Shown here piece by piece: positions 15,809-25,059 of a stretch of DNA of 64,000 bases (within the stretch, counting starts at the first letter, position 1; each line of letters starts with the position of its first letter). The DNA is from Gammaproteobacteria bacterium. Lineage in GTDB: Bacteria; Pseudomonadota; Gammaproteobacteria; Pseudomonadales; Pseudohongiellaceae. The position numbers and the translations under genes were made by a program. The DNA is taken from NCBI GenBank assembly GCA_041395725.1, contig JAWKZW010000001.1, forward strand, positions 2,728,001 through 2,792,000, written 5' to 3'. The notes under the pieces were generated by a model that saw only the letters and a program-made list of their open reading frames with translations, had not been told where the DNA came from and made no database searches.

Positions 15809-16918
15809 ATGGCTCTCATGTTCCCGCGGCTTGCCCGCAATTTCATCAAAAACGGCTACTTCCCGACGGACGAACCCACGTTGGAAAGAGCCCTGTCCGC
15901 ATTGGCGCCGTCACCCGGTTCCCTGTGCATCCTCGATCCCTGCGCCGGCGAAGGCGTGGCGATTGCCGAAGCCGCCCATGCCCTCGGGCGCGAGCAGGTG
16001 AAGGCCTTCGCCGTCGAGTACGACGCAGAGCGCGCCGACCATGCGCGCAAGCTGGTCGATCGTTGTCTGTACGGCGATCTGATGGATTCGCTGATCTCAC
16101 GGCAGTCCTTCGGACTGCTGTGGCTCAACCCGCCCTATGGCGACCTGAGCCGTGGTATCGATGGCAACATCGGCTATCAAGGCAAGGGCCGCGCCAGGCT
16201 GGAGAAGCTGTTCTATCAGCGCAGCCTGCCGCTGTTGCAGTACGGTGGCGTGCTGGTGTTCATCATCCCCGGCTACGTGCTCGACGCCGAACTGGTGGGC
16301 TGGCTGACGCGCCATTTTGCCGACCTGCGCATCTACCGCGCGGTGGATACGCAATTCAAGCAGGTGGTGATCTTCGGTCGGCGCATTCGGCAGCGCGAGC
16401 AGAACGCCGACAAAGCCAAGACCGCACGCAGCCTGTTGCTGCAGATCGGTCAAGGTGATGTCAACGCCGAGGAACTGCCCGATGTCTGGCCGTTTCAGCC
16501 CTACAGCGTGCCGGCATCGTCCGGCGAGCCGGAGCACTTTTATCGTGTCACGCTCGAACCTGAGCAGTTCGCCGACGAAGTGCAGCGCCTGCAAGGGCTG
16601 TGGCCGTCGCTCGATACGCACCTGGGTGCCGTACATCAAGTTCCACGGCCTCCGGCGCGAGCCCTGTCGCACTGGCACCTCGCCCTGGCTCTCGCGGCCG
16701 GTGCGATTTCCGGTGTCGTGACCTCCAGAACCGGCAAGGTGCTGGTGGTCAAGGGCGATACTCACAAGGAGAAATCCTTAGCCACGGAGTATCGGGAACG
16801 GGATGACGGCTCGGTCGCCGAGACGCGCATCCTCACCGACCGCTTCGTCCCCGTGATCCGCGCCTGGGACATGACACCCGGCTCCTCAACGCAGGGGCAG
16901 GTGCTGACCATCCGCTGA
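15809..16918 (+). CDS. DUF6094 family class I SAM-dependent DNA methyltransferase
   Basis: 369 aa from the ATG at 15809 (ACAGGAGAA upstream). SAM-binding motif I is DPCAGEG near residues 41-47, with an acidic motif II after AFAVEYDAE. The catalytic NPPYG motif near residue 107 is that of N6-adenine or N4-cytosine amino-methyltransferases. The C-terminal 200 residues are family-specific. It is part of the conserved ICE core rather than a complete restriction system, since no cognate nuclease is adjacent. It probably marks ICE DNA to escape host restriction or regulates ICE promoters. Confidence 0.85.
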   Translation: MALMFPRLARNFIKNGYFPTDEPTLERALSALAPSPGSLCILDPCAGEGVAIAEAAHALGREQVKAFAVEYDAERADHARKLVDRCLYGDLMDSLISRQSFGLLWLNPPYGDLSRGIDGNIGYQGKGRARLEKLFYQRSLPLLQYGGVLVFIIPGYVLDAELVGWLTRHFADLRIYRAVDTQFKQVVIFGRRIRQREQNADKAKTARSLLLQIGQGDVNAEELPDVWPFQPYSVPASSGEPEHFYRVTLEPEQFADEVQRLQGLWPSLDTHLGAVHQVPRPPARALSHWHLALALAAGAISGVVTSRTGKVLVVKGDTHKEKSLATEYRERDDGSVAETRILTDRFVPVIRAWDMTPGSSTQGQVLTIR

Positions 16919-16973
16919 TCGCGTTTCACAGACGGTTCGCCGTCATTTCATCCATCTGTTTCATTCACCCACC

Positions 16974-17008
16974 GGGGTCCAGTCACCCCAGTGGGGTGCC
17001 GTGGCCCC
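16974..17008 (+). promoter_or_regulatory. Leader hairpin, GGGG-N8-CCCC-N3-GGGG type
   Basis: CACCCC-AGT-GGGGTG (16984-16998) forms the inner hairpin; GGGGTCCA (16974-16981) can pair with TGGCCCC (17002-17008) with one bulge. The GGGG of the inner hairpin ends 35 nt before the ATG at 17031. Confidence 0.62.
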
Positions 17009-17030
17009 GTCATTCTGAGAGGTAATCACC

Positions 17031-17324
17031 ATGGCACTCATTACATTGTCTCAACCACGCTTCAAGGCCGGCCAAGTCGTCATGACCCAAGGCATCGACG
17101 ACCTGATTCAACGGGGGGTATTCAACCCCGGACCCTATCTCCAGCGCCATCTGAATGGCGACTGGGGCGACCTCTGCGATGAGGATCGGCGTACCAACGA
17201 CGCCGCACTCAAGCACGGAGATCGGCTGTTCTCGTCCTTCCAGGTCACACCGGCCTTGAAGATCTGGATCATTACCGAATGGAACCGCAGCGTGACCACG
17301 CTGTTGTTGCCTGACGAGTACTGA
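17031..17324 (+). CDS. Small plasmid/ICE-associated protein, 97 aa
   Basis: 97 aa. The pattern GDWGDLCDEDRRTND...GDRLFSSFQV...IWIITEWNRSVTTLLLPDEY is, as I recall it, characteristic of a small protein common on plasmids and ICEs, often labelled only as plasmid-related. It should fold as a compact alpha/beta domain. GAGAGGTAA precedes the start. It has its own leader hairpin and is followed 79 nt later by the helicase. Function unknown. Confidence 0.68.
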   Translation: MALITLSQPRFKAGQVVMTQGIDDLIQRGVFNPGPYLQRHLNGDWGDLCDEDRRTNDAALKHGDRLFSSFQVTPALKIWIITEWNRSVTTLLLPDEY

Positions 17325-17343
17325 TCCACTTTCTCCCAACCCT

Positions 17344-17382
17344 GGGGCATGCCATCGCCCCATCGGGGGAGGTGCATGCCCC
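17344..17382 (+). promoter_or_regulatory. Leader hairpin, nested GGGGCATGC/GCATGCCCC
   Basis: A perfect 9-bp outer stem (17344-17352 with 17374-17382) encloses CCCC-ATC-GGGG (17358-17368). Alternative pairing of the first GGGG with the CCCC would disrupt the inner hairpin. The inner GGGG ends 36 nt before the helicase ATG at 17404. Confidence 0.65.
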
Positions 17383-17403
17383 AATTTTATCTGGAGCATC
17401 ATC

Positions 17404-19683
17404 ATGTCCCTCGATACTTGTTCTGAAAACATTTGTTCTGAAACCGCCGCGCAGGGCGACCTGCTCGACAATGCCTCATCCCCGCTCGACATCAGTCTGC
17501 AGGACTTCGTGTCCGAATTCGGTGACGAGCTGCTCGACTCCCTCAACCACGCCAACCCGCCGGTCTATACCGGTCAGGCAAGGGCGCATCGCCAGGCCAC
17601 CCTGGCCGGCTTGAAGCGGCAGTTGTTCCCCGCCCAAGCCGATGTCGTCCACGCCATCACCGAGCTGCTGGTCGATCGTGGCGAACGCGCGGCGATCGTC
17701 AACGGCGAGATGGGCTGCGGCAAGACGACCGTTGGCATTGCCACGGCCGCCGTGCTCAAAGCCGAAGGCTATCGTCGAACCCTGGTGCTCTCGCCACCCC
17801 ACCTGGTCTACAAGTGGCGGCGGGAAATCCAGGAGACGATGGCTGGCGCAAAGGTCTGGGTGCTCAATGGCCCGGATACCCTGGTCAAGCTCATCAAGCT
17901 GCGCGAGCAGTTGGGTGTGCCGTCCCAAGGGCCGGAGTTCTTCGTCCTTGGTCGCGTGCGCATGCGCATGGGCTTTCACTGGAAGCCGGTGTTCGTGAGC
18001 CGTCGTACTCGTCACGGCGACGTGGGGGCCTGCCCGCAGTGTGGTCAGGTCATTACCGATCTCGACGGCGAGCCGATCAATCCGGTCGAACTCGAAGCGG
18101 AGGAATCCCGTCGCAAATGCAGCCACTGCGCCTCGGCGCTGTGGACGCTGATCCGTCCCCGGAGCCTGTCGGCCAACGACCAGTCGCATGCCGTACTCAA
18201 GGCCCTCAAGCGTATTCCCACCATCGGTGAAGTCACCGCCCAGAAACTGATGAAGAGGTTCGGCGAATCGTTCCTGGCCTCCATGCTGGGCGATAACCTG
18301 TATGAATTCATCAACCTGATGGGTGACGACGGCGAGTTGGTGTTTTCCGACCGCCAGGCCCAGCGCATGGAACGCGCCATGGCCTCGATGGAGTTTGGCT
18401 TTGGTGAAGGCGGTTACCAGCCGTCGGAGTTCGTGAAACGCTATCTGCCGCAAGGCACGTTCGATCTGCTCATCGCCGACGAGGCGCACGAGTACAAGAA
18501 CGCGGGCTCTGCCCAGGGGCAAGCCATGGGCGTATTGGCATCCAAGGTGCGCAAGACACTGCTGCTCACCGGCACCCTGATGGGGGGCTACGGCGACGAC
18601 ATCTTTTATCTTCTGTTCCGCGCCTTGCCCGGACGAATGATCGAAGACGGCTACCGACCGAGTAGTCAAGGCAGCCTGACGCCGGCCGCGATGGCGTTCA
18701 TGCGCGATCACGGCGTGCTCAAGGATATCTACTCCGAGAGCAATGGCTCGGCCCACAAGACCGCGAAGGGCAGCAAGATCACGGTGCGAACCGTGAAGGC
18801 CCCAGGCTTCGGTCCCAAGGGCGTGCTGCGCTGTGTCTTGCCGTTCACAGTCTTCCTCAAGTTGAAGGACATCGGTGGCGACGTGCTGCCGCCCTACGAC
18901 GAGGAGTTCCGCGAAGTGGCCATGGCCGACGAGCAGGCGCAGGCCTACTCACGCTTGGCGGGGCAGTTGACCGCTGAGCTGAAGCAGGCCCTGGCGCGCC
19001 GCGACACGACCCTGTTGGGTGTAGTGCTCAACGTGCTCCTGGCCTGGCCGGACACCTGCTTCCGTGCGGAGACGGTCAAGCACCCGCGAACCCGCAACCT
19101 GCTGGCGTTCACGCCTTCGCTGTTCTCCGACCTGGAGATCATGCCGAAGGAACGGGAACTGATCGATATCTGCCGTGAGGAGAAGGCGGGCGGTCGCAAG
19201 ACTTTGGTCTACAGCGTCTACACCGGGACGCGGGACACCACGTCACGGCTGAAAGGGCTGCTTGAGCAAGAAGGCTTCAAGGTGGCGGTGCTGCGCGCGA
19301 GCGTGGATGCCTCCCGCCGGGAAGACTGGATCGCTGAGCAGCTCGATCGAGGCATCGACGTGCTCATCACCAATCCGGAACTGGTGAAAACCGGCCTGGA
19401 CCTGTTGGAGTTTCCGACCATCGTGTTCATGCAGTCGGGCTACAACGTCTACTCGTTGCAACAGGCCGCCCGCCGTTCCTGGCGGATAGGCCAAAAGCAG
19501 CCAGTCAAGGTGATCTACTTGGGCTATACAGCGACCTCGCAGATGACCTGCCTGGGGCTGATGGCCAGGAAGATAACCGTGTCACAGAGCACGTCGGGAG
19601 ACGTGCCGGAATCCGGGCTCGATGTCCTGAATCAGGATGGCGACTCGGTGGAAGTGGCGCTGGCGCGGCAGTTGGTGAACTAA
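17404..19683 (+). CDS. SF2 (SNF2-like) helicase with zinc finger and HhH insertion
   Basis: 759 aa. Walker A is G101-EMGCGKT108, the DEAH box is D359-EAH362, and the second RecA domain ends with an arginine-finger motif (QQAARRSWRIGQKQPVKV) of SNF2/RapA type. Inserted in domain 1 are a four-cysteine zinc site (C210, C213, C239, C242) and, after it, KRIPTIGEVTAQKLMKRFG, which reads as a helix-hairpin-helix DNA-binding motif. ICE helicases of this type lie between the DUF6094 methyltransferase and the pilL operon, so the gene is core. It probably remodels or unwinds ICE DNA. A strong terminator follows. Confidence 0.85.
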   Translation: MSLDTCSENICSETAAQGDLLDNASSPLDISLQDFVSEFGDELLDSLNHANPPVYTGQARAHRQATLAGLKRQLFPAQADVVHAITELLVDRGERAAIVNGEMGCGKTTVGIATAAVLKAEGYRRTLVLSPPHLVYKWRREIQETMAGAKVWVLNGPDTLVKLIKLREQLGVPSQGPEFFVLGRVRMRMGFHWKPVFVSRRTRHGDVGACPQCGQVITDLDGEPINPVELEAEESRRKCSHCASALWTLIRPRSLSANDQSHAVLKALKRIPTIGEVTAQKLMKRFGESFLASMLGDNLYEFINLMGDDGELVFSDRQAQRMERAMASMEFGFGEGGYQPSEFVKRYLPQGTFDLLIADEAHEYKNAGSAQGQAMGVLASKVRKTLLLTGTLMGGYGDDIFYLLFRALPGRMIEDGYRPSSQGSLTPAAMAFMRDHGVLKDIYSESNGSAHKTAKGSKITVRTVKAPGFGPKGVLRCVLPFTVFLKLKDIGGDVLPPYDEEFREVAMADEQAQAYSRLAGQLTAELKQALARRDTTLLGVVLNVLLAWPDTCFRAETVKHPRTRNLLAFTPSLFSDLEIMPKERELIDICREEKAGGRKTLVYSVYTGTRDTTSRLKGLLEQEGFKVAVLRASVDASRREDWIAEQLDRGIDVLITNPELVKTGLDLLEFPTIVFMQSGYNVYSLQQAARRSWRIGQKQPVKVIYLGYTATSQMTCLGLMARKITVSQSTSGDVPESGLDVLNQDGDSVEVALARQLVN

Positions 19684-19701
19684 GCAAAAATTTGATCTTT
19701 G

Positions 19702-19727
19702 GCGGCCTCTTCGGAGGCCGCTTTTTT
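19702..19727 (+). terminator. Rho-independent terminator after the helicase
   Basis: GCGGCCTC (19702-19709), TTCG loop, GAGGCCGC (19714-19721), then six T. The first base is 18 nt after the helicase stop. It separates the core operon from the minus-strand cargo gene. Confidence 0.92.
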
Positions 19728-19840
19728 GATCGATAAAGTTGGAATGACTGCTTTCACAGTCAACAGCAGACTTTGCTGATGCTTCTGAGTTATCGCTCCA
19801 GGCCAATCGCGAACCGTCCCAACAGTGTGCGCGCTATGAT

Positions 19841-22800
19841 TTACTCTGCTTCATTCATCTGCGGGTCAGGGATCATGATCGGCCAAGACTTTCCAGAGGC
19901 AAGATCGGGATGGCGAGGTTCGGCTTCGGGCGATCCGTATTCATCCCTGATCGAGTCAATTTGATTCAGACAGCGTGCAGCGACGTCTGACCCGCTGCCG
20001 TCTGTGGTCATAGCGAGTAGCTTCCGGCGAAGTTCGGCAGCAGGGATCGGCACGACGTTGTACGCACCTTTCCAAGTTTCGCACGGTACGTGTTCGGTGA
20101 TGGCTCTTTCGATGGTTCGCCAGTCGATAAAGGAACGCTTGTAATCGTTTTCAAATCTGACCAGCAAAAGCAGTCCCTCTTCGTCGGGGTTTTCAGCGAC
20201 GGCGCGGGCAAGCGTTTCAAGTCCTGGCGAAATTGGCCCGTCTTTCAACAAGCTGTAGAGATGCACCCGCAAATCTGGGTGAGCATCAAACAAGCTCCCG
20301 AGTTCCCTTACCAAGTGCCAGTTATCCACTGACTTGCTTTCAAAAACACCCTGAGCGGTCAGGTCTAGGATGCGACGCGCTGAAGACCGTGTCCCAAGCC
20401 GTAAGGCGGTCGCTCGCCAGTGATGGTTTGCATAGAAGCGTGCGTCTTCTTCAGCGAGCTTGAACAAGACATCTTCGACTTCCTTCGAAGGAGAATCGGC
20501 GAAGGCACCTACCATTTCCTCTAAAAAGCGCGGCTCACGTTGCGCGGGGGGCGTGCCGCGAACGACGGCCAACGCCTCTGCGGGGTGGTTCACGAACGGC
20601 AAGAGGCGCAACCACGCCTTTAGCTCATAGCCCTCGCCTTGCGTCAGTATCCATGCCTCAGTCTTGGCCGCCTCGAAGGTCTCGGCAATGCCATCGGCCA
20701 CAGCCTTTGTGTCGATTTCCTCGCCAGAAAGTACGAGGCTGAGGAGCAGATCGACGCGTGCTCGCCTCGGCGCGAGGACGATGAGCCTCTGGATGGTGCT
20801 ATCACGCCCTCCATGCGGCAGCTGTGAGGCGACGATGCCAAGTTCTACGGCAAGCTTCTTTTGCTCGTTCGTGGCGCCTTCCGTGATCAGCCGCTCGATT
20901 GCGGCGAATATTACTTCCGCTTCCGCCGAAGTCTCGTCAGGATTGGTAGCGCGAGCCGTGCGTTTCTCCTTCACACCCGAGAAGTCAACGCCGCCGAGAA
21001 AGCGCTTTTCTTTCGGTGGTTCGTTCACGGTTCGCCACTGATCGGCAAGCACCCGTGCGGCGAGCGCACCGAAATGTTCGTCCGCCAGATAGTCCCGCAT
21101 CATGGAGGCTGTCTCCGACGTTTTTATCGCCAAGAATGCGCGTTGATACTCATGTGTCATTGGCATGCGAGCCTCATTCACGGCCTCGCACGGCCGCCAC
21201 CTGGCAGCTTCGGCTTCTCTCCGGAAAGCTCGGTAGCTCTGTAGATTGTCGTCCAGCAGCCGCTTCAAGATGGGCAGCAGATTCACGGATGGCACGCGGC
21301 TCGCAAGCGTCGCGATGTTGGCCTTCTGCCAGCGCTTCGCATCGCCCGAGGCGAGCAGTCGGTTGCCCCAGTCTTCGACTAGGTTTTGAATAGCCAGAAC
21401 CGAGTCCGCGTCGAACGGCCTGCCCCGATCGGTCTCGCCGTTGGGATGGCGTGAGAGCAGATCCGCCAACCGCGCTACCTCTTCGTTGTCCGCCTGCGCC
21501 GAGCGCGAAAGAACCGCGGCAACAAGGCTTGGACCCGGCACATGTGCGATGCGGGTTTCCAGTCCTCTATAAGTCTCACTCGCTGCACGGTCGTATCTGC
21601 CGTCTACTTGCAGACGCGATCCAATGTCGAGCAACGTGTCAACTAGGCGGCCGATGGCCATCGGCCCAAGCACTGACGCGGCAGCTTCCGCGCGATCGTC
21701 ATGGCGGGCGGGATCGGCCAGCGCCAGTTGAAGCAGCGCGTCGTCTTCCAGCGTGAACCCGGCGGACGCCAGAAGATCGTCGGCACCATAGAACAGTGTA
21801 CGGCCCGCGCGTACGCGGGCCAGCAGGCCGTCCGCGACCGCACGCGGATAGCGGCTGCGCGCTTCATAGATGAGTTGTACCCCGGCGTCTTGCCGCTGTT
21901 CGATTTCTATCGTGCTGATAATGTGGGACAGTTCCGCGCTATGGTCCTCGGAGCTCCGCGCGTACACAATCATACGCAACCGATCAACGACCGAGTTTTT
22001 TTCCACCTGCTGCCGCTCTTGCGCCGCTGCGATTCCGTTTCGAACCTGTTCGTCCTTCACCTCGTCGACGAGGCCTTTGCGCGCAACCAGATTAAAAGTT
22101 TGGTCGCCCGCTTCTCGCAATACCTCCGCCACATGGCGATCGGCGCGCCGGAACGCCAGCGCATCGACGACAGAGGCCTGCACTTCAGGGTCGGGGTCGT
22201 TCTTCGCAATCGCGGTCGCGAGATCTAGGCCGTCCATGCCGCTGTTTGAGGCCATCTCGTACAGCAAGACCGTTCGTGCCTTCGGAGACAGAGCCCTGAT
22301 CTTCTTCTCGGCGTCCCCTCCAAGGATTGAAGATCTGAACCGCCTGCAATTGCGCAGCGCGTTGAGGCTGATCTGCTCGTTTTCGTCGGTGATGAGAGGC
22401 CAGACCTCATCGAGGAATTCGGGACGGCCCGACGTGAGCATGAAGCGGAAAGCGCGATCCACTTTCCCAGGCGCGTGCCAGCGCGCCATAAGCCCCTGAG
22501 TGGTCGCAGCGATCTGCGTCCACACCTCTTCTGTGGAACGGAAGATCATCGCGGCGGCGAGGATGGGATCCACTTCGAACGCGGCGATGATTGCCTTGCC
22601 ACACGCGGCCCGCTGGTGCGCATCACCGCGTGCCAGACGCTCGACCGCAAAAAGGATGGCTTCTTCCCATGCTGGCAGGTTGAACACCTCTGTCTTCAAT
22701 GCCTCACGCGATTTGGGATCGGCGACCTCGGTGATGATCCGGCGTTCGACCGAGTGAGAGGCATACCATTCCTGAAACTGCTGGTGCTGGAATGAATAGC

Positions 22801-24205
22801 CGGGCGTGTCGCCCATACGCATCAGCACGTGGTTGCTGAGGAGCACGTCGAGCACTGTGTCGGGCTGCGGCTTGATCGTGATCTGCCCGTTGTCGGCCAG
22901 CAGGGTCTCCGTCTCGAAGATCGATCGCCGCGCGTTACTCTCGGCGATGGCCGTGTTCGCCGTGCGCGTGGCGAAGACGGCAAGACCGTCGAGATAGTCC
23001 TGCTGGAATCCTTGCACGGTGGTGCGCAGCGCTTCCGCGCGGCTCGCGTCATTTTCGTGCGCAGATACGAAGTGCCGTAGCACCTCCTCTTTGGTCGTCG
23101 GGAACGGGGCGTTTTCAGGGAGCGATAGAAGAGCTGTCAGATAGAGGGGAATCGTCACAAGCTCGCGCACGCCCGGCGTGCGCCAAGCATGATCCAAAGC
23201 CTTCTCTCCTGCGTCGCCGCGCATCACGACCGCGATCTGCATTTGTTGCTCTTCGTTGAGCGACAGGAGATCGACGCGTGTACCTGCGAAGGGAACGTCG
23301 AGGGCTTGTCTGCGTGTCGCCACAGCGAGGCCGAGTTCGGGCAGCTCTGCCTTGAGCCTAGATATCTGCACGCGCGCACGGACCCGCGCTTGCGCGTCCA
23401 ACTCGTTCCAGCCGTCGAGTAGCAGCACGATCCCAGACTGGGCAGCAGCATTGCGAAAGTCATCTTCTGAGATTCCACGGAACGCCGGGCGCTTGAGGAT
23501 CGACTCCAGAACCGTCGCGCCATCCGTCGCCCAATCGCCGAGAGGCACGACAAATGGCATGCCGTTGCTGTGGGCCAGCATGCCTTCGGCGATCTGGAAG
23601 AGTGTCGTGGTCTTGCCCATACCGGGTCCGGCGACGAGGATCAAATCATCTAGCGACATGACCGCCCTCGCGAGCGCTCTTGTCGTCACTGGGTCATCAA
23701 ACCCATCTACTTTCAACGTGAGAGCGACTGAGGTGGACGGCCATTTCATGGTCTGTTGGAAGACCTTGAGATCTGCTTCTGCGGCGATCCGAATACGCGC
23801 CGCCAACTTCATGTCCGCGGTAACCGCTGGCTCGCGCGGCGTTTCGTTGCGCAGCACGCGCCGCCACGACTCGATTTCCGCCTGCCTTTTCCACTCGCGC
23901 AGCTGCTCGACAGTGAACTCCGGATCGGGGGAGTCGATGGCCTTACCGTGATCACGGCACATCCAGATGCCGTTCCTCGTCGAGGAGCGTTCCTCCGACG
24001 ACATCATCTCATCGTAACGCGGGCCACCGGGCGCAGCTGCGCAGATGTGGGCCGCCGTGCCGATATTGATTTCGCCTTCACCGTCTGACGTTGCACCAAC
24101 CGTAGGCGAGCGACACGTCGGAAACGAGCACAGCCAACCCGCGCGCTTCGCGATCTTCAGCTTGGTACTCTCGGTGAAATCGTCTCTATTCTTGCGTTTC
24201 GCCAT
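19841..24205 (-). CDS. HNH-NACHT fusion protein, probable bacterial NLR-like anti-phage sensor
   Basis: 1454 aa. The N-terminal 90 residues are an HNH/zinc-ribbon nuclease: C26, C31, H53 (AAHICAAAPGG), N78, C83 and H86 (NGIWMCRDHGKAID). After a linker comes a NACHT-type STAND ATPase: Walker A G193-PGMGKTT200 and Walker B IVLLLDGWNELD at about 259-270. The remaining 1000 or so residues are helical repeats, the likely ligand sensor. STAND proteins sense a phage product, oligomerise with ATP and activate the N-terminal effector, here probably DNA cleavage and cell death. It stands alone, antisense to the ICE core, between the helicase and the pilL operon, which marks it as inserted cargo. Confidence 0.82.
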   Translation of the reverse strand: MAKRKNRDDFTESTKLKIAKRAGWLCSFPTCRSPTVGATSDGEGEINIGTAAHICAAAPGGPRYDEMMSSEERSSTRNGIWMCRDHGKAIDSPDPEFTVEQLREWKRQAEIESWRRVLRNETPREPAVTADMKLAARIRIAAEADLKVFQQTMKWPSTSVALTLKVDGFDDPVTTRALARAVMSLDDLILVAGPGMGKTTTLFQIAEGMLAHSNGMPFVVPLGDWATDGATVLESILKRPAFRGISEDDFRNAAAQSGIVLLLDGWNELDAQARVRARVQISRLKAELPELGLAVATRRQALDVPFAGTRVDLLSLNEEQQMQIAVVMRGDAGEKALDHAWRTPGVRELVTIPLYLTALLSLPENAPFPTTKEEVLRHFVSAHENDASRAEALRTTVQGFQQDYLDGLAVFATRTANTAIAESNARRSIFETETLLADNGQITIKPQPDTVLDVLLSNHVLMRMGDTPGYSFQHQQFQEWYASHSVERRIITEVADPKSREALKTEVFNLPAWEEAILFAVERLARGDAHQRAACGKAIIAAFEVDPILAAAMIFRSTEEVWTQIAATTQGLMARWHAPGKVDRAFRFMLTSGRPEFLDEVWPLITDENEQISLNALRNCRRFRSSILGGDAEKKIRALSPKARTVLLYEMASNSGMDGLDLATAIAKNDPDPEVQASVVDALAFRRADRHVAEVLREAGDQTFNLVARKGLVDEVKDEQVRNGIAAAQERQQVEKNSVVDRLRMIVYARSSEDHSAELSHIISTIEIEQRQDAGVQLIYEARSRYPRAVADGLLARVRAGRTLFYGADDLLASAGFTLEDDALLQLALADPARHDDRAEAAASVLGPMAIGRLVDTLLDIGSRLQVDGRYDRAASETYRGLETRIAHVPGPSLVAAVLSRSAQADNEEVARLADLLSRHPNGETDRGRPFDADSVLAIQNLVEDWGNRLLASGDAKRWQKANIATLASRVPSVNLLPILKRLLDDNLQSYRAFRREAEAARWRPCEAVNEARMPMTHEYQRAFLAIKTSETASMMRDYLADEHFGALAARVLADQWRTVNEPPKEKRFLGGVDFSGVKEKRTARATNPDETSAEAEVIFAAIERLITEGATNEQKKLAVELGIVASQLPHGGRDSTIQRLIVLAPRRARVDLLLSLVLSGEEIDTKAVADGIAETFEAAKTEAWILTQGEGYELKAWLRLLPFVNHPAEALAVVRGTPPAQREPRFLEEMVGAFADSPSKEVEDVLFKLAEEDARFYANHHWRATALRLGTRSSARRILDLTAQGVFESKSVDNWHLVRELGSLFDAHPDLRVHLYSLLKDGPISPGLETLARAVAENPDEEGLLLLVRFENDYKRSFIDWRTIERAITEHVPCETWKGAYNVVPIPAAELRRKLLAMTTDGSGSDVAARCLNQIDSIRDEYGSPEAEPRHPDLASGKSWPIMIPDPQMNEAE

Positions 24206-24464
24206 TATGTCTGCGCGGTCACTCGGATTCGCTGCAACTAATTGAACAAACTAACGGATCGTGTTGTATAGGATCAAGTTGCCGGAGTGGGCTCAATGTC
24301 GAAACCCGACTTTTCAATATGTCGACTGCCGCTTTGGGTCAAAAGCACGCATATTATTCCCTCCCAACCAGGCTCAATGCGGACCTTTATCAATACGGTG
24401 GTTATCATGACCGAATGTATCGGTGCTAGCAATGTAGCTCTACCGATTCAACCTATCAGAATCC
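24206..24464. other. Divergent intergenic region between NACHT gene and pilL operon
   Basis: No gene is seen in this stretch. It holds the minus-strand promoter region of the HNH-NACHT gene near 24206-24290 (A+T-richer). An imperfect inverted repeat, CTACCGATT with AATCCGGTAG, ends at 24469 and overlaps the transfer promoter motif. Confidence 0.5.
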
Positions 24465-24485
24465 GGTAGGGCGACAGTTCCCATT
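24465..24485 (+). promoter_or_regulatory. Transfer-operon promoter motif, copy A (pilL operon)
   Basis: GGTAG at 24465-24469, then N5, CAGTT and CCCATT. GGTAG lies exactly 85 nt before the ATG at 24550, and the GGGGA ribosome-binding site is at -13 to -9. Copies B (32055) and C (41360) have identical geometry. Confidence 0.68.
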
Positions 24486-24549
24486 TTCCGCTGAATACGG
24501 CGGCCTTCTCCTGTGATGCTGGCAGCACACAACGCCGGGGAACCATCGT

Positions 24550-25059
24550 ATGCCAGCCATCCGCCTTCATAGCTCAATCAGGCGCCTAGCCTTCATGGCA
24601 GGTCTTTTGATCCCCGTCATCCTGAGCATGGGATGCGCCACGTCAACCGTTTCATCTTCCCCGGTGGACCCCGAGGTCGAAACTGAGATACCCCCGGTAC
24701 CAAGCGATTGGTTACCGGTAGCCCGCTATGGTCGATACACGCTGGTGGAACTGACACCCCAGGAGGCCCAGCACAACCTCCTGCTGCAAGTGGTCGATGT
24801 ATCCATGACAGCAACATTGCATGCGACGGTGGGAGATGGTCTGCGCTATGTGCTGCAACGCTCAGGGTATTCCCTGTGTGATGACAATCCCGAAGTGGCA
24901 GAACTCTACGAGCTGCCTCTGCCGGCAGCCCATCTGCAGCTTGGGCCGATGTTCCTCCATGACGCCTTGCTGACCCTGGCCGGACCGGCCTGGGAGCTGC
25001 AGGTCGACGACCTAGCACGGCAGGTGTGCTTCACGCCGAGCCTGGAGGCATTGCCATGA
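24550..25059 (+). CDS. PilL-like ICE lipoprotein (TIGR03748 family)
   Basis: 169 aa. The N-terminus is a lipoprotein signal ending in a lipobox-like SMGC (MAGLLIPVILSMGCATS). The body resembles the N-terminal domain of PilL proteins that open the transfer/type IV pilus region in GI-T4SS elements: SDWLPVARYGRYTLVELTPQEAQHNLLLQVV, then a secretin N1-like domain (ATVGDGLRYVLQRSGYSLCD, LQLGPMFLHDALLTLAGPAWELQVDD). It is probably anchored in the outer membrane or periplasm. It is the first gene of the operon reading to PFL_4697; the start is supported by the shared 85-nt leader. Confidence 0.82.
   Translation: MPAIRLHSSIRRLAFMAGLLIPVILSMGCATSTVSSSPVDPEVETEIPPVPSDWLPVARYGRYTLVELTPQEAQHNLLLQVVDVSMTATLHATVGDGLRYVLQRSGYSLCDDNPEVAELYELPLPAAHLQLGPMFLHDALLTLAGPAWELQVDDLARQVCFTPSLEALP

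Noticed and set aside
17476..18756. 426-aa antisense ORF over the core helicase
   Set aside because: Shadow ORF: the plus-strand helicase has Walker A, DEAH and zinc motifs, while the antisense product has no recognisable domain.
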